Shown: positions 17,957 through 28,506, counted from the stretch's first letter. The stretch is 64,000 nt of DNA from Flavobacterium aerium (GCF_030766725.1 NZ_JARQWR010000003.1:1-64000); one strand, 5' to 3'. The notes: generated by a model from the sequence alone, not told the origin. Numbers and translations: made by a program.

Positions 17957-18760
17957 CTACAATTTATAATGATTCATTAATAGCTTTTCATAAACTTTAT
18001 CCGGTAATGCTCGTTTCAAAACGATTGAAAACTTCTGCATGAACAATCCTATTTTATAATGAATCTTAGGATTTTCATTTTGAATTATTGCGTATACTGC
18101 TTTTGCCATTTCTTCAGGATTACTACCACTATCAACATGTTCATCCATCATTTTTAATGTATTTCCATATGGAACTTCATAAGCCGACCCTGCTAATAAT
18201 GGAGCATGATAACGTCCAGAAGCAATATTTGTAGCAAAATCACCTGGAGCTACATTTGTAATATGGATTCCAAATTGCTTTACTTCCATTCTTAGCGCTT
18301 CTGTAATCAACTCTAAAGCCCCTTTTGAGGCAGAATACACACTTCTATACGGTAAGCCCATATAACCCGCTATTGAGGTTATATTAATAATTAATCCTGC
18401 CTTTTGAGATCTCATCTGCGGCAAAGCAGCTTTCATAACTTCAATAGGTCCAAAAAAATTGGTTTCGAAATTATTTTTAATCTCTGCAGTTGGTATCTCT
18501 TCTAACGGTCCCGTAATTCCAACTCCCGCATTATTAATCACAACATCTAGTTTCCCTTGCTTAGTGATTACTTCCGAGATTGCCTGTTGAATGCTTTCTG
18601 TATGGCGTACATCCATTTTCAATAAAGGAAATAGAGTATCCTTGCAATTTTCTGGATTACGACTTGTTCCGAATACGATATATCCGTGTTGTTGTAAAAA
18701 TTCTCCAATTGATTTTCCTATTCCTGAAGATCCACCTGTAATCAGAACTACCTTACTCAT
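17957..18760 (-). CDS. short-chain dehydrogenase/reductase
   Basis: A start at the ATG 18758-18760 gives MSKVVLITG; the frame upstream uses only a TTG. The 267-residue classical SDR has the NAD(P) motif TGGSSGIGKSIG, NNAGVG, the catalytic Ser (NITSIAG) and YSASK (YxxxK), and PGDFATNIASG after it. The length and the C-terminal segment (ALPDKVYEKLLMNHY) resemble the DhrS-like SDRs of Bacteroidota that act on lipids or retinoid-like substrates, but no substrate can be given. Confidence 0.9.
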   Translation of the reverse strand: MSKVVLITGGSSGIGKSIGEFLQQHGYIVFGTSRNPENCKDTLFPLLKMDVRHTESIQQAISEVITKQGKLDVVINNAGVGITGPLEEIPTAEIKNNFETNFFGPIEVMKAALPQMRSQKAGLIINITSIAGYMGLPYRSVYSASKGALELITEALRMEVKQFGIHITNVAPGDFATNIASGRYHAPLLAGSAYEVPYGNTLKMMDEHVDSGSNPEEMAKAVYAIIQNENPKIHYKIGLFMQKFSIVLKRALPDKVYEKLLMNHYKL

Positions 18761-18844
18761 TCGCAATGCTATTGAATTATAAATTTTGAGTCGCTAAATT
18801 AAGGAAGTTCAAAGAATAAATTAGAATGAATAACGCCTTAAAAC

Positions 18845-18868
18845 GAAAAAATCTTCCGGATGGAAGAT
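18845..18868 (-). terminator. terminator of the SRP RNA gene
   Basis: On the minus strand ATCTTCC-ATCC-GGAAGAT is followed by TTTTTT, about 20 bases after the mature 3' end of the SRP RNA. Confidence 0.8.
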
Positions 18869-18887
18869 CTACTGAAGTATAAAAAAA

Positions 18888-18984
18888 TGGCAAGCGACCT
18901 ACATCGCACCGCTACAACCACTTACCCTTGCTGCGTTCCCACCCTGGGGGAGTCTGCGGGAGCTGGTCGTGTAGGACTTGCCGG
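18888..18984 (-). ncRNA. ffs: signal recognition particle RNA (small bacterial type, 4.5S)
   Basis: On the minus strand the transcript begins CCGGCAAGTCCTACA and ends TGTAGGTCGCTTGCC. These ends pair (GGCAAG/CTTGCC, CCTACA/TGTAGG) as the closing helix. The apical part contains CAGGGTGGGAACGCAGCAAGG, whose tetraloop GGAA and the asymmetric loop with GCAGCA are the Ffh-binding core. A textbook promoter lies just upstream and a hairpin terminator just downstream. It guides co-translational membrane targeting with Ffh. Ends are set by the pairing and may be off by a few bases. Confidence 0.93.
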
Positions 18985-18986
18985 TG

Positions 18987-19016
18987 CAAATATACAATCT
19001 TTTTATATTTTTGCAA
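18987..19016 (-). promoter_or_regulatory. Bacteroidota sigma-A promoter of the SRP RNA
   Basis: On the minus strand TTG (19014-19016), a 19-base spacer, and TATATTTG (18987-18994) match the TTG-N19-TAnnTTTG consensus exactly, a few bases before the SRP RNA 5' end. Confidence 0.88.
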
Positions 19017-19071
19017 GAGCTAACGGACATATTAAATACTGTTGTATATTGTATCATCATTAAAAAGTACT

Positions 19072-20124
19072 ATGAAAAAACATAACTTACTATCAATCAT
19101 TTTATTAAGCACTATTGCTATTAGCTGTGGTGATAAAAAAAATTCTGAAGAAAATTACTTTAGCATTGATACTTCTGCTTTAAAAGAGCAATATCACACC
19201 CAAGAAGGACTTTCTTTGGCTTTAAAAAACGAAAAAAACATCGCTATTGACTCAATTGTTTATTCTGTAAATGATAAAAAAATTGGTTCGGTAAAAGGGG
19301 CTGGAAAATTAGATTTTCAATTAAAAGATCAAAAACTAGGATACCAAAGTCTAAAAGCATTGGTTTATTTTGATGGTAAAAAGCAAGAAGTAACAGGTCG
19401 TATTGAAATCGTTTCGGATATTCAGCCAAAATTACTTTCTTACACAATTGTAAATACATATCCTCATGATACGGAAGCATTTACTCAAGGATTAGAATTC
19501 TACAGAGATACACTATATGAAGGAACGGGCCGCAAAGGGGTTTCAAATCTTCGCAAGACCGATTATAAAACAGGGAAAGTATACAAACAAGTTGATTTAG
19601 ATGGAAAATACTTTGGTGAAGGAATTACCATCTTAAATAACAAAGTATACCAATTGACTTGGCAAGAAAATACTGTTTTTGTTTATAATGCAGATACTTT
19701 CAAAAAAGAAAAAGAGCTTCCATATTTTAAAAGTATAGAAGGATGGGGATTATGTAATGATGGTAAATCATTATTTTTATCTGATGGGACTGAAAAAATC
19801 TGGATTGTTGATCCTGTAACATTCAAAGAAACGGACTATATTAATGTATATACTGCTAACAGTAAAATTAAAGCTGTAAATGAATTGGAATATATTGATG
19901 GTAAAATTTATGGTAATATCTGGCAAAAAGACGCTATTGCTGTAATCGACCCTAAAAGTGGGGCTGTAGAAGCAGTAATAAATCTTTCTGAATTAAAAGG
20001 CAAAGTTACTCAAACGCCGAATACGGATGTCTTAAATGGAATTGCTTACAATCCTAAAACCAAAACTATTTTTGTTACTGGAAAGAATTGGGACAAAATG
20101 TTTGAAATCAAAATCAAGGAATAA
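19072..20124 (+). CDS. glutaminyl-peptide cyclotransferase (beta-propeller type) lipoprotein
   Basis: The ATG at 19072 is the true start (MKKHNLLSIILL); the open frame before it crosses the SRP promoter region. The 350-residue protein has a lipoprotein signal ending IAISC (Cys19). Residues about 125-350 are a five-bladed beta-propeller of the plant-type glutamine cyclotransferase family, with YPHDTEAFTQGLEFYRDTLYEGTG, WQENTVFVYNADTF and VNELEYIDGKIYGNIWQKD. It converts N-terminal Gln of proteins to pyroglutamate, in the periplasm. This fits Bacteroidota, where many exported proteins begin with Gln after signal cleavage. The N-terminal region (about 25-115) looks like an extra Ig-like domain. 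Confidence 0.9.
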   Translation: MKKHNLLSIILLSTIAISCGDKKNSEENYFSIDTSALKEQYHTQEGLSLALKNEKNIAIDSIVYSVNDKKIGSVKGAGKLDFQLKDQKLGYQSLKALVYFDGKKQEVTGRIEIVSDIQPKLLSYTIVNTYPHDTEAFTQGLEFYRDTLYEGTGRKGVSNLRKTDYKTGKVYKQVDLDGKYFGEGITILNNKVYQLTWQENTVFVYNADTFKKEKELPYFKSIEGWGLCNDGKSLFLSDGTEKIWIVDPVTFKETDYINVYTANSKIKAVNELEYIDGKIYGNIWQKDAIAVIDPKSGAVEAVINLSELKGKVTQTPNTDVLNGIAYNPKTKTIFVTGKNWDKMFEIKIKE

Positions 20125-20142
20125 TTCTAATTCTTGATTTAT

Positions 20143-20178
20143 AAAAAAAGCGTTCAATTATACTGAACGCTTTTTTTT
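20143..20178 (+). terminator. terminator of the glutaminyl cyclase gene
   Basis: AGCGTTCA/TGAACGCT stem with a 7-base loop followed by eight T's, 20 bases after the stop. Confidence 0.9.
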
Positions 20179-20223
20179 ATGCTTCAATTCTACCCTCATA
20201 CTATATTGTATAGTTTACTCCAT

Positions 20224-20267
20224 AAAAAAACGTCCCGAATTCCATAGTATGGAATTGGGACGTTTTT
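20224..20267 (-). terminator. terminator of dnaK
   Basis: ACGTCCCGAATTCCAT / ATGGAATTGGGACGT stem; on the minus strand it ends in a run of T, about 26 bases after the dnaK stop. Confidence 0.88.
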
Positions 20268-20292
20268 AAAAATTACTTTGTATTTCTACAAA

Positions 20293-22191
20293 TTATTTTA
20301 CTTCTTCGAAGTCAACATCTTGAACGTTGTCTCCTTGTTCACCACCTTGTGGTTGAGCTTCTTGTTGAGCACCACCTTGTTGTCCATCAGCTTGCGCTTT
20401 GTACATTTCTTCAGAGGCAGCTTTCCAAGCTTCATTGATTTTATCTAAAGCGGTTTGAACCGTTGCGATATCTTTTCCTTCGTAAGCTACTTTCAATTCA
20501 GTAAGTGCTGCTTCGATAGGTTGCTTGTTAGCATCAGATAATTTATCTCCGAATTCTTTCAATTGATTTTCTGTTTGGAAAATCATACCGTCAGCTTCGT
20601 TTAATTTCTCAACTCTTTCTTTCGCTATTTTATCAGCATCAGCATTTGCTTCTGCTTCTTTTTTCATTCTTTCAATTTCTTCAGCTGTTAATCCAGATGA
20701 AGCTTCGATACGGATATCATGAGATTTACCTGTACCTTTATCAGTTGCAGATACTTTAATAATACCATTTGCATCGATATCAAAAGTAACTTCAATTTGA
20801 GGTACACCTCTCTGTGCTGGTGGAATACCATCTAAATGGAAACGACCAATTGTTTTGTTATCTGTAGCCATTGGTCTTTCACCTTGAATAACGTGAATTT
20901 CAACCGATGGTTGGCTATCAGAAGCCGTAGAGAACACCTGAGATTTTTTTGTTGGAATAGTTGTATTAGACTCAATTAATTTAGTCATTACACCACCCAT
21001 AGTTTCAATACCTAAAGAAAGAGGTGTTACATCTAATAACAATACATCTTTTACATCTCCAGATAATACACCACCTTGAATTGCAGCTCCAATCGCAACT
21101 ACTTCATCAGGGTTAACTCCTTTTGATGGTTTTTTACCAAAGAATTTCTCAACTTCTTCCTGAATTCTAGGAATACGAGTTGAACCACCAACTAAGATTA
21201 CTTCGTCGATATCTGATTTAGATAAACCAGCATCTTTGAATGCTTTCTCACATGGTAACATTGAACGTTTGATTAATTCGTCAGCTAATTGCTCGAATTT
21301 TGCTCTTGTTAATGTTTTTACTAAGTGTTTAGGTCCTGTAGCAGTAGCCGTAACATATGGTAAATTAATTTCTGTTTGCGTAGAAGAAGACAATTCGATT
21401 TTTGCTTTTTCAGCAGCTTCTTTCAAACGTTGTAAAGCCATTGGGTCTTGACGTAAATCAATAGACTCTTCTGCTTTGAATTCTTCTGCTAACCAGTCAA
21501 TAATAACTTGGTCAAAATCATCACCACCTAAGTGAGTATCACCATTTGTAGACAATACTTCAAATACACCATCACCTAATTCAAGGATAGAGATATCAAA
21601 AGTACCACCACCTAAATCGTATACAGCAATTTTTTGATCTTTTCCAGTTTTATCTAAACCATACGCTAATGCTGCAGCTGTAGGCTCATTGATAATTCTC
21701 ATTACTTTTAAACCAGCAATTTCACCCGCTTCTTTCGTAGCTTGACGTTGTGCATCGTTAAAGTATGCAGGAACTGTAATAACTGCTTCTGTAACTGTTT
21801 GTCCTAAATAATCCTCAGCTGTTTTCTTCATTTTTTGAAGTGTCATTGCTGATAATTCTTGTGGAGAATATAAACGACCATCAATGTCAACACGTGGTGT
21901 ATCGTTATCTCCTTTTACTACTTTATAAGGTACATTCCCAGCTTCTTTTGTACTTTCTGAGAATTTGTTACCCATAAAACGTTTAATAGAAGCAATCGTT
22001 TTTGTCGGGTTTGTTACTGCTTGTCTTTTAGCAGGATCTCCTACTTTAATCTCTCCGCCTTCAACAAATGCAATTACTGAAGGTGTTGTTCTTTTTCCTT
22101 CTGCATTAGGTATTACTACTGGCTCGTTACCTTCCATTACAGAAACACAAGAGTTCGTCGTACCTAAGTCAATTCCGATTATTTTACTCAT
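20293..22191 (-). CDS. dnaK: chaperone DnaK (Hsp70)
   Basis: This is a 632-residue full-length Hsp70. The ATPase domain starts [19 protein letters not shown] and contains [13 protein letters not shown] and [12 protein letters not shown]; the substrate domain contains [16 protein letters not shown] and [11 protein letters not shown]; the lid is followed by a Gly/Gln-rich tail and the acidic end DVDFEEVK. It refolds and protects proteins with DnaJ and GrpE, neither of which is adjacent. It stands alone between terminators. The upstream region has a cluster of GACAA/TTGTC motifs that may be its stress-control element. Confidence 0.98.
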   Translation of the reverse strand: MSKIIGIDLGTTNSCVSVMEGNEPVVIPNAEGKRTTPSVIAFVEGGEIKVGDPAKRQAVTNPTKTIASIKRFMGNKFSESTKEAGNVPYKVVKGDNDTPRVDIDGRLYSPQELSAMTLQKMKKTAEDYLGQTVTEAVITVPAYFNDAQRQATKEAGEIAGLKVMRIINEPTAAALAYGLDKTGKDQKIAVYDLGGGTFDISILELGDGVFEVLSTNGDTHLGGDDFDQVIIDWLAEEFKAEESIDLRQDPMALQRLKEAAEKAKIELSSSTQTEINLPYVTATATGPKHLVKTLTRAKFEQLADELIKRSMLPCEKAFKDAGLSKSDIDEVILVGGSTRIPRIQEEVEKFFGKKPSKGVNPDEVVAIGAAIQGGVLSGDVKDVLLLDVTPLSLGIETMGGVMTKLIESNTTIPTKKSQVFSTASDSQPSVEIHVIQGERPMATDNKTIGRFHLDGIPPAQRGVPQIEVTFDIDANGIIKVSATDKGTGKSHDIRIEASSGLTAEEIERMKKEAEANADADKIAKERVEKLNEADGMIFQTENQLKEFGDKLSDANKQPIEAALTELKVAYEGKDIATVQTALDKINEAWKAASEEMYKAQADGQQGGAQQEAQPQGGEQGDNVQDVDFEEVK

Positions 22192-22620
22192 CTTTTTTAT
22201 TTATATTTTATTTTTCGTTTAACTTTAATTTTTCGTTTTTCGTACTTGTTAGTGTTCTAGACAATCATTGTGCCATTAAATGAAATAATGTGAATTGTCA
22301 GTTTTTGTTAAAATTGGCGTAAAAAAATATGACAACATGACATTTCAACAAGACAAAACAGGACAACTATTCCTTGTCAGCCCTACCCTTTTATACTCAT
22401 CTGAATAATTAAATTTAATTTTTCATCTCTGAATACTATGAATTTTACCCTGCCTCATAATACTGTCATAAAACGATGCGTACCTAGTAAATGTTCTATA
22501 AAACAATTCACTTCCAAAGCTTTAAAATAAACGTATACACTATAATGCTAAAGCAGTAATAGTGCTAGTTAAATACTATTTATTGTATATCTTTGCTACT
22601 ATAAAATATTTCTTTTTATT
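22192..22620. promoter_or_regulatory. 429-base divergent spacer dnaK / sdaA with GACA repeats
   Basis: No gene seen. The dnaK half carries TTGTCAG (22295-22301), TGACAACATGACA (22330-22342), two further GACAA copies in 22350-22367 and TTGTCAG (22374-22380), a dense set of direct and inverted TGACA motifs. The sdaA half carries TATCTTTG at 22588-22595, a good TAnnTTTG -7 element 25 bases before the sdaA ATG. Confidence 0.5.
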
Positions 22621-24042
22621 ATGGAATGTATCTCTGTTTTCGATATGCTTAAAATAGGTGTTGGACCCTCGAGTTCGCACACCTTAGGTCCTTGGCGTGG
22701 AGCTGAAAAATTTTTAGTTGAACTCCGTGAAGCGAACTTAATTGACCAGATTAATCGTGTCAAAATTGACCTTTATGGATCACTATCATTAACGGGTAAA
22801 GGTCATGCTACAGATTTAGCTGTAATGCTTGGTTTGAGTGGTGCGGATCCGGAATATATTCCCGTTGAAAGTATTGATGTTATTATTACAGCCATCAAGA
22901 ACAAAAAAGAACTATTTCTAGGCAATGAAATCATCATTTCTTTTGATTTTGAAAAAGATATTGTTTTCAATAAAAACTTCCTCCCTTTCCATTCTAATGG
23001 TTTTAGCTTTACTGCTTATACAAACGACAGAGAACTTACTTCAGTATTCTACTCTATTGGTGGAGGGTTTGTGGTAAAAGAAGAAAGTGATAGTACTAAA
23101 GAAAACGAAGATATTAAATGTGCTTTCCCTTTTCCTATCGATAAAGCACATGAATTACTAACGTATTGTCAGACTGAGAACAAGAAGATCTCAGAAATCG
23201 TTTATGAAAACGAGAAATCAATGCGTACTGAAGAAGAAATTCATCATGAACTAATGCGTATTTGGAATACGATGTTAGAATGTATGTATATAGGATGTCA
23301 TTCTGAAGGTATATTACCTGGAGGACTTAATGTACGTCGTCGTGCGTATGACATGCACAAAAACCTAATTGGTGTATTACCATATGAAAATCCTCAATCT
23401 TGGTTAGAGATTATTCGTATGACGGAAGTAAAATTCAGACAAATCCTTAAGTGGGTAAGTTGTTTTGCTCTTTCTGTTAATGAAGTAAATGCTGCTTTAG
23501 GCCGTGTGGTTACAGCTCCTACTAACGGAAGTGCTGGAGTAATACCAGCTGTACTAATGTATTATTTGGTAATTGAAAATCATGATGCCAATGAAGAACA
23601 GATTAAACAGTTTTTATTAGTTGCCGGAGAGATTGGAAGTATATTCAAAAAAGGGGCTACTATTTCTGCCGCTATGGGTGGATGCCAAGCTGAAATTGGT
23701 GTTTCTTCTGCTATGGCAGCAGCAGCACTAACAGAATTAATGGGAGGAACTCCAGAACAAGTATTAATTGCTGCAGAAATTGCTATGGAACATCATTTGG
23801 GTTTAACCTGTGACCCTATTGCCGGTTTAGTTCAAATCCCATGTATTGAACGTAATACTATGGGGGCAATTAAAGCTATTAACGCAGCCGAATTGGCTAT
23901 GGAAACAGATCCTAAGAATGCAAAAATACCATTGGACAAAGTAGTCAATACAATGTGGGAAACAGCAAAAGACATGAATAATAAGTATAAAGAAACATCT
24001 GAAGGAGGATTGGCCGTTGCGGTAAGTCTTTCTGATTGTTAA
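22621..24042 (+). CDS. sdaA: L-serine ammonia-lyase, iron-sulfur-dependent, single chain
   Basis: It deaminates L-serine to pyruvate and ammonia. The 473-residue protein fuses the beta domain (1-155, with [15 protein letters not shown]) and the alpha domain (from about 190). Catalytic and cluster segments are [35 protein letters not shown] and [18 protein letters not shown]. The Cys of GGCQ, TCDP and PCIE are the expected ligands of the 4Fe-4S cluster. The protein ends in Cys473 (SLSDC), which matches the tail-in-mouth fourth ligand described for the Legionella enzyme. Monocistronic, with promoter and terminator both visible. Confidence 0.96.
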   Translation: MECISVFDMLKIGVGPSSSHTLGPWRGAEKFLVELREANLIDQINRVKIDLYGSLSLTGKGHATDLAVMLGLSGADPEYIPVESIDVIITAIKNKKELFLGNEIIISFDFEKDIVFNKNFLPFHSNGFSFTAYTNDRELTSVFYSIGGGFVVKEESDSTKENEDIKCAFPFPIDKAHELLTYCQTENKKISEIVYENEKSMRTEEEIHHELMRIWNTMLECMYIGCHSEGILPGGLNVRRRAYDMHKNLIGVLPYENPQSWLEIIRMTEVKFRQILKWVSCFALSVNEVNAALGRVVTAPTNGSAGVIPAVLMYYLVIENHDANEEQIKQFLLVAGEIGSIFKKGATISAAMGGCQAEIGVSSAMAAAALTELMGGTPEQVLIAAEIAMEHHLGLTCDPIAGLVQIPCIERNTMGAIKAINAAELAMETDPKNAKIPLDKVVNTMWETAKDMNNKYKETSEGGLAVAVSLSDC

Positions 24043-24062
24043 ATTGGATATAAATTCAAAAT

Positions 24063-24098
24063 AAAAAAGCTTCTATGAATCCCATAGAAGCTTTTTTT
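24063..24098 (+). terminator. terminator of sdaA
   Basis: AAGCTTCTATG / CATAGAAGCTT stem followed by T7, 20 bases after the stop. Confidence 0.9.
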
Positions 24099-24287
24099 AT
24101 AAGTCAAAAACACCGTGCTTTGGATTTCATTTTCTCCACAATAGTTCGAAAATCCCTATTCTCGGAATGATAGGTTACAATCGAAAAGGAGACAATTCGC
24201 AGGCTAATATAGAATCAATAAAAAGTGTGCTTTTTCTTATATTCATTGACAATTTTAGTACTTTTACATTTCCAAAAAGAAAAAATC

Positions 24288-25106
24288 ATGTCAACTGCAA
24301 AGAAAGATTATAAAAGAATTACGACAAAGTCATTAATTGATATGAAAGCACGAGGTGAAAAAATCTCTATGCTTACAGCCTATGATTTTACTATGGCAAA
24401 AATTGTTGATGGTGCTGGTATTGACGTAATTCTAGTAGGTGATTCTGCATCAAATGTTATGGCAGGTCACGAAACTACACTCCCTATTACATTAGATCAA
24501 ATGATATATCATGCTTCTTCGGTAGTGAGAGCTACTACAAGAGCTTTGGTTGTTGTTGATTTACCTTTTGGTAGTTACCAGTCTGATCCAAAAGAGGCTT
24601 TACGTTCTTCTATTAGAATTATGAAAGAAAGTGGTGGTCATGCTGTAAAAATGGAAGGTGGTAGTGAAATTAAAGATTCAATTAAGCGTATTCTAAATGC
24701 AGGAATCCCAGTCATGGGGCATTTAGGTTTAACGCCTCAATCGATATATAAATTTGGAACTTATACTGTAAGAGCCAAAGAAGATGCAGAAGCAGAAAAA
24801 TTACTGGAAGACGCTAAGATGTTGGAAAGAATTGGTTGTTTTGCATTAGTACTAGAGAAAATTCCAGCACATTTAGCAAAAAAAGTAGCAGAGAGCATTT
24901 CGATTCCAGTAATTGGTATTGGTGCTGGTGGTGGTGTTGATGGTCAGGTGTTGGTTATTCATGATATGTTAGGAATGAACAATGAGTTTAGTCCTCGTTT
25001 CTTAAGACGCTACATGAATCTATTTGATGATATGACAGCTGCCATCTCAAAATTCTCTGATGATGTTAAGGCTAAAGATTTCCCTAATGAAAATGAGCAA
25101 TATTAA
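24288..25106 (+). CDS. panB: 3-methyl-2-oxobutanoate hydroxymethyltransferase
   Basis: PanB adds a hydroxymethyl group from methylene-tetrahydrofolate to ketoisovalerate, giving ketopantoate for coenzyme A. The ATG at 24288 gives 272 residues with the normal start ([16 protein letters not shown]); the open frame upstream is non-coding. Motifs are [31 protein letters not shown] (Mg-binding Asp), [27 protein letters not shown] and [24 protein letters not shown] -7-like box with TTG upstream lies at 24246-24272. Other pan genes are not nearby. Confidence 0.97.
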   Translation: MSTAKKDYKRITTKSLIDMKARGEKISMLTAYDFTMAKIVDGAGIDVILVGDSASNVMAGHETTLPITLDQMIYHASSVVRATTRALVVVDLPFGSYQSDPKEALRSSIRIMKESGGHAVKMEGGSEIKDSIKRILNAGIPVMGHLGLTPQSIYKFGTYTVRAKEDAEAEKLLEDAKMLERIGCFALVLEKIPAHLAKKVAESISIPVIGIGAGGGVDGQVLVIHDMLGMNNEFSPRFLRRYMNLFDDMTAAISKFSDDVKAKDFPNENEQY

Positions 25107-25127
25107 TTGATTATACGCTTGTATTGC

Positions 25128-25170
25128 AAAGCCCTTTATTGCTTCATTAAACATTAAAGGGCTTTTCTTT
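25128..25170 (+). terminator. terminator of panB
   Basis: AAAGCCCTTTA / TAAAGGGCTTT stem with a 16-base loop followed by a T-rich tract, about 20 bases after the stop. Confidence 0.85.
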
Positions 25171-25216
25171 TTTTGTGCTTATTTATAAAATTACCAATTT
25201 CTGAATTCACTACTGG

Positions 25217-25915
25217 ATGAAAATCATTTCTAATAAATCTAATATTCAAATACTACACGAAGACAATCACATTATTATCGTTAATAAGCGTGTGGGTGAT
25301 ATTGTTCAAGGGGATAAAACTGGAGACAAACCACTGAGTGAGGTTGTAAAAGAATTTATTAAAGATAAATACAATAAACCGGGTGAGGTTTTTCTTGGAG
25401 TGGTCCATCGCTTGGATCGTCCTACAAGTGGTATAGTATTATTTGCTAAAACATCCAAAGCACTTACTCGACTGAATGATTTATTTAAAAATAGAGAAAC
25501 TCAAAAAACATATTGGGCCATTGTAAAAAATAAGCCTTCAAAAGCAGAAGATAGTCTTATTCATTATCTTAAACGAAATGAGAAAAACAATACTTCAAAA
25601 GCTCATACAAAAGAGGTTCCAGAGAGTAAAGTCGCACACCTAGACTACAAAATCTTCAAGGAATTAAATAATTATTATGCCTTGGAAATTGATTTACACA
25701 CGGGTAGACATCATCAGATTCGAGCACAACTTTCTGCGATAGGATCTCCAATTAAAGGAGATTTAAAATATGGTTTTGACCGAAGTAATCCAGATGGTGG
25801 AATACACTTACATGCTCGTAAATTAGTTTTCACGCACCCTGTAACTAAAGAGGTTATTAAAATCATTGCCCCTACTCCTAAAGATCCAATTTGGGATGCA
25901 ACTTCTCAATCTTAA
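25217..25915 (+). CDS. RluA-family RNA pseudouridine synthase
   Basis: The 232-residue protein covers the catalytic domain only, without an S4 domain. The signature HRLDRPTSGIVLFAKTSKA holds the catalytic Asp. The fold is further shown by ILHEDNHIIIVNKRVGDIVQ, KTYWAIVKNK, LEIDLHTGRHHQIRAQL and the closing HARKLVFTHPVT. It makes pseudouridine in rRNA or tRNA; which site cannot be told. In Bacteroidota this short form often follows panB, as here (111 bases away, after a terminator). Confidence 0.92.
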   Translation: MKIISNKSNIQILHEDNHIIIVNKRVGDIVQGDKTGDKPLSEVVKEFIKDKYNKPGEVFLGVVHRLDRPTSGIVLFAKTSKALTRLNDLFKNRETQKTYWAIVKNKPSKAEDSLIHYLKRNEKNNTSKAHTKEVPESKVAHLDYKIFKELNNYYALEIDLHTGRHHQIRAQLSAIGSPIKGDLKYGFDRSNPDGGIHLHARKLVFTHPVTKEVIKIIAPTPKDPIWDATSQS

Positions 25916-26063
25916 TTCCAAGTAAATACTTCGCTAAGACCTATAAAAATAGTCCTACTAAAATTTAGTCCCTCAGTATTTTAAATTATATCATTTAAAT
26001 GTATAATTTTATACCACATTTTTGAGTTATAATATTGTTTTCAAATTAAATGCCCCGTTAATT

Positions 26064-27440
26064 ATGGAAAGAATAATGCTGTTATTTTGCTTTTTTGGAT
26101 GTACTACTCTTTTGGCTCAAGGTCAATTTACAGGTATTAATACTTCGCAAAAAGGAGGACATTTTAGTACGGATGCTAATCCTGCTGAACTGCTTAATAG
26201 CAGTACAAAATATAGCTTTACCATTTTTGGACTTAGTGCCAATGCTTCCAACAATAAAGTAGGATTACTTGATGTATTCAATAAAAAAGATCTTGAAGAT
26301 ATTCTTTTAGAAGATAATAAGGGTATCATAAATCTCCGATTTGATACTGAAATCATTGGACCTGGTTTTGCTGTTAAATTAAAAAAGTGGGCTTTTAGTG
26401 TGGGTACTAAAACCTATGCCAAAGGAAATGCAATCCGCATTAATACGACATTAGGAAATGTTATACATGATAAAGTAAATGGAGTTGAAACGCATAGTAT
26501 TGAAAACCTAAACAATCAACGAATTAATGCTACGGCTTGGAGCGAAATAGGATTTACAATTGCCCGAACAATATCTGAAGACAAAGAGCATAAATTCAAT
26601 ATTGGAACTACACTCAAACTATTATTCCCCGGAACCTATGGCAATATCGCAGCGCAAAATTTTCGAGGTACGTTAGTTTATTCTCCAAATTCAATTAGTT
26701 TGACCAATACAACAGCTCAACTAGATATTGCTTATTCTGAAAAGCTAGCCAATGGTATTCCACAAGCTGGAGAATACATTCCTTTGGCCTATGGAAAGTT
26801 AAATGGATTTGCGATTGATTTTGGAATCAACTATATGTGGAAAGATGATGATGAGAATGATTATTTAGCCAATACAGGAATTGCGGTACGAAATCTTGGG
26901 AGCATGACCTTTAGCTCTCATAAAAATTCATTTACTAGTTATCGTTTGAATGTTCCTAACGGATCATTTTTACAAATTGATAATTTTGATAATGACATTA
27001 GTACAATTGAACAACAATTAATCAATAGTGGCTACCTTCAAATTATGGAAACAAATCCGGACATTAAAGTGAAAACGCCAGCTGTATTGGCTGCCTATTT
27101 AAGCCTGAAAATAATTCCAAAATGGTATGTTACCTTATATGCTCAAGGAAAACTTGGAAATGATAGTAAGAATAATCAGATTACAACTCAAAATACTTTT
27201 TCTGTTACCCCGCATTTTACCACTGGTAATTTAGAAATTTATTCTCCTTGGGCTACAAATGAAATTTCAGGTTTTACGGGTGGCATTGGAATCCGATTGG
27301 GAGGCTTTTTCATCGGATCAGAATCTATTATCACAGGAGTAGTATCTAATACGAAACAAGGAGATATTCATATTGGTTATCAATTCAATTTTGATTCCTT
27401 TTCCAATTCTGATGATTGTCATTGTTCTTATAAACAATAA
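26064..27440 (+). CDS. DUF5723-type exported protein, probable outer-membrane beta-barrel
   Basis: I chose ATG 26064 because it starts a signal peptide (MERIMLLFCFFGCTTLLAQG). The remaining roughly 440 residues are rich in alternating beta-strand patterns with Gly and aromatic residues: TKYSFTIFGLSANAS, WAFSVGTKTYAKGN, FAIDFGINYMW, GGIGIRLGGFFIGSESIITGVV, GDIHIGYQFNF. This resembles the Bacteroidota family DUF5723, whose members are thought to be outer-membrane or surface barrels. The C-terminus is odd: after the last strand it ends with DDCHCSYKQ, carrying two cysteines. No neighbours in operon. Function unknown. Confidence 0.7.
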   Translation: MERIMLLFCFFGCTTLLAQGQFTGINTSQKGGHFSTDANPAELLNSSTKYSFTIFGLSANASNNKVGLLDVFNKKDLEDILLEDNKGIINLRFDTEIIGPGFAVKLKKWAFSVGTKTYAKGNAIRINTTLGNVIHDKVNGVETHSIENLNNQRINATAWSEIGFTIARTISEDKEHKFNIGTTLKLLFPGTYGNIAAQNFRGTLVYSPNSISLTNTTAQLDIAYSEKLANGIPQAGEYIPLAYGKLNGFAIDFGINYMWKDDDENDYLANTGIAVRNLGSMTFSSHKNSFTSYRLNVPNGSFLQIDNFDNDISTIEQQLINSGYLQIMETNPDIKVKTPAVLAAYLSLKIIPKWYVTLYAQGKLGNDSKNNQITTQNTFSVTPHFTTGNLEIYSPWATNEISGFTGGIGIRLGGFFIGSESIITGVVSNTKQGDIHIGYQFNFDSFSNSDDCHCSYKQ

Positions 27441-27689
27441 AGAACTAAAATCACCCCATTTTATCTTCACAAAAAAACTTCTTTTATAGGATTAAAGTCT
27501 TTATCTTTAGTATTTCTTATAAAAAGAATTGTATTATTCTAGGTTAAAGTCCTTGAAGTTCAACGAAAAGGCTTCAAAAAAACGATAAAATACCAGAAAA
27601 AACGATGAATGTATAATTGTTAAAATATTTATAGAATTAAGTCCAAAAATCTAAGAGACAATTCCTATTATTGCAAAAATTTTAAATTC

Positions 27690-28487
27690 ATGATGAATAC
27701 TACTAAACAACGTATAGAAGAGATCAGAGATAATGGTTTTTCATTGGATCTTGGCGATATGATTACTCAAAGTTTTGAAAACTTTCAAAAGATTGCATTA
27801 CATGCTGGTTTAGGTTTACTATTACTTTCAATAATTCTAGTGGTATTGGTAATGGGTTCTATTGGAGCTTCTTTTGGTTTCGAAAATTTTGCCGAGCAAA
27901 TGACCGATTTTCAAGTTACAGATATCTCTAGTGTTTATATTATTATTTATTTCTTAGGAATAACAATATTGACTTCTTTGATTAATCCTTTTGTTGCTGG
28001 AATTTTCAGACTGGCTAATCAAGCGGATAATGGTGAAAAAACTGATTTCTCAATGATCTTTCATTATTATAAAAGTAAATATCTAAAAGATTTAATATTC
28101 GCTTCTTTTTTGATTACTTCTTTTAATTTCATGGTATCTTTTCTATTTGAAACATTTGGTTTAGATTTCGTTGGAACAATAATTAGCTATTTTGTTCAAT
28201 TGTTAACTATTTTATTTATTCCATTAATCATTTTTGGAAATCTGAATGCTACTGAAGCAATCAAAGGAAGTTTTATTGTGGTTCAGAAACAGTTTTGGAT
28301 TATTTTATTGCTTATGGTTCTAGCAGGTGTTGGAGCAATGGTAGGGCTTATTGCAATTTGTATCGGTATGTTTTTCACTTTACCGTTTGTGTATTCAATG
28401 CAGTATGTTATTTACAAAAACAGTATTGGAAATGTTACTCTCCAAGATGAATTAGATGAAATTGGTCAATCTTACGATGAATACTAA
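27690..28487 (+). CDS. multi-spanning membrane protein of unknown function
   Basis: The 265-residue protein begins with a soluble amphipathic stretch (1-30), then five or six membrane helices: about 36-60, 80-105, 130-155, 160-190, 198-235. The loop SFIVVQKQFWIILLLMVLAG before the last pair resembles the DUF975 / glycerophosphoryl-diester-phosphodiesterase membrane-domain type of families. The tail is short and acidic (DELDEIGQSYDEY). The start has two neighbouring ATGs (27690, 27693). It is followed by a terminator and the metallopeptidase gene. No function can be assigned. Confidence 0.75.
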   Translation: MMNTTKQRIEEIRDNGFSLDLGDMITQSFENFQKIALHAGLGLLLLSIILVVLVMGSIGASFGFENFAEQMTDFQVTDISSVYIIIYFLGITILTSLINPFVAGIFRLANQADNGEKTDFSMIFHYYKSKYLKDLIFASFLITSFNFMVSFLFETFGLDFVGTIISYFVQLLTILFIPLIIFGNLNATEAIKGSFIVVQKQFWIILLLMVLAGVGAMVGLIAICIGMFFTLPFVYSMQYVIYKNSIGNVTLQDELDEIGQSYDEY

Positions 28488-28506
28488 CGAGATATAATCT
28501 TATATA

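Noticed and set aside
18860..19063. Protein-coding frame on the plus strand over 18860-19063
   Set aside because: It lies across the SRP RNA gene and its promoter on the other strand; the RNA structure explains the sequence.
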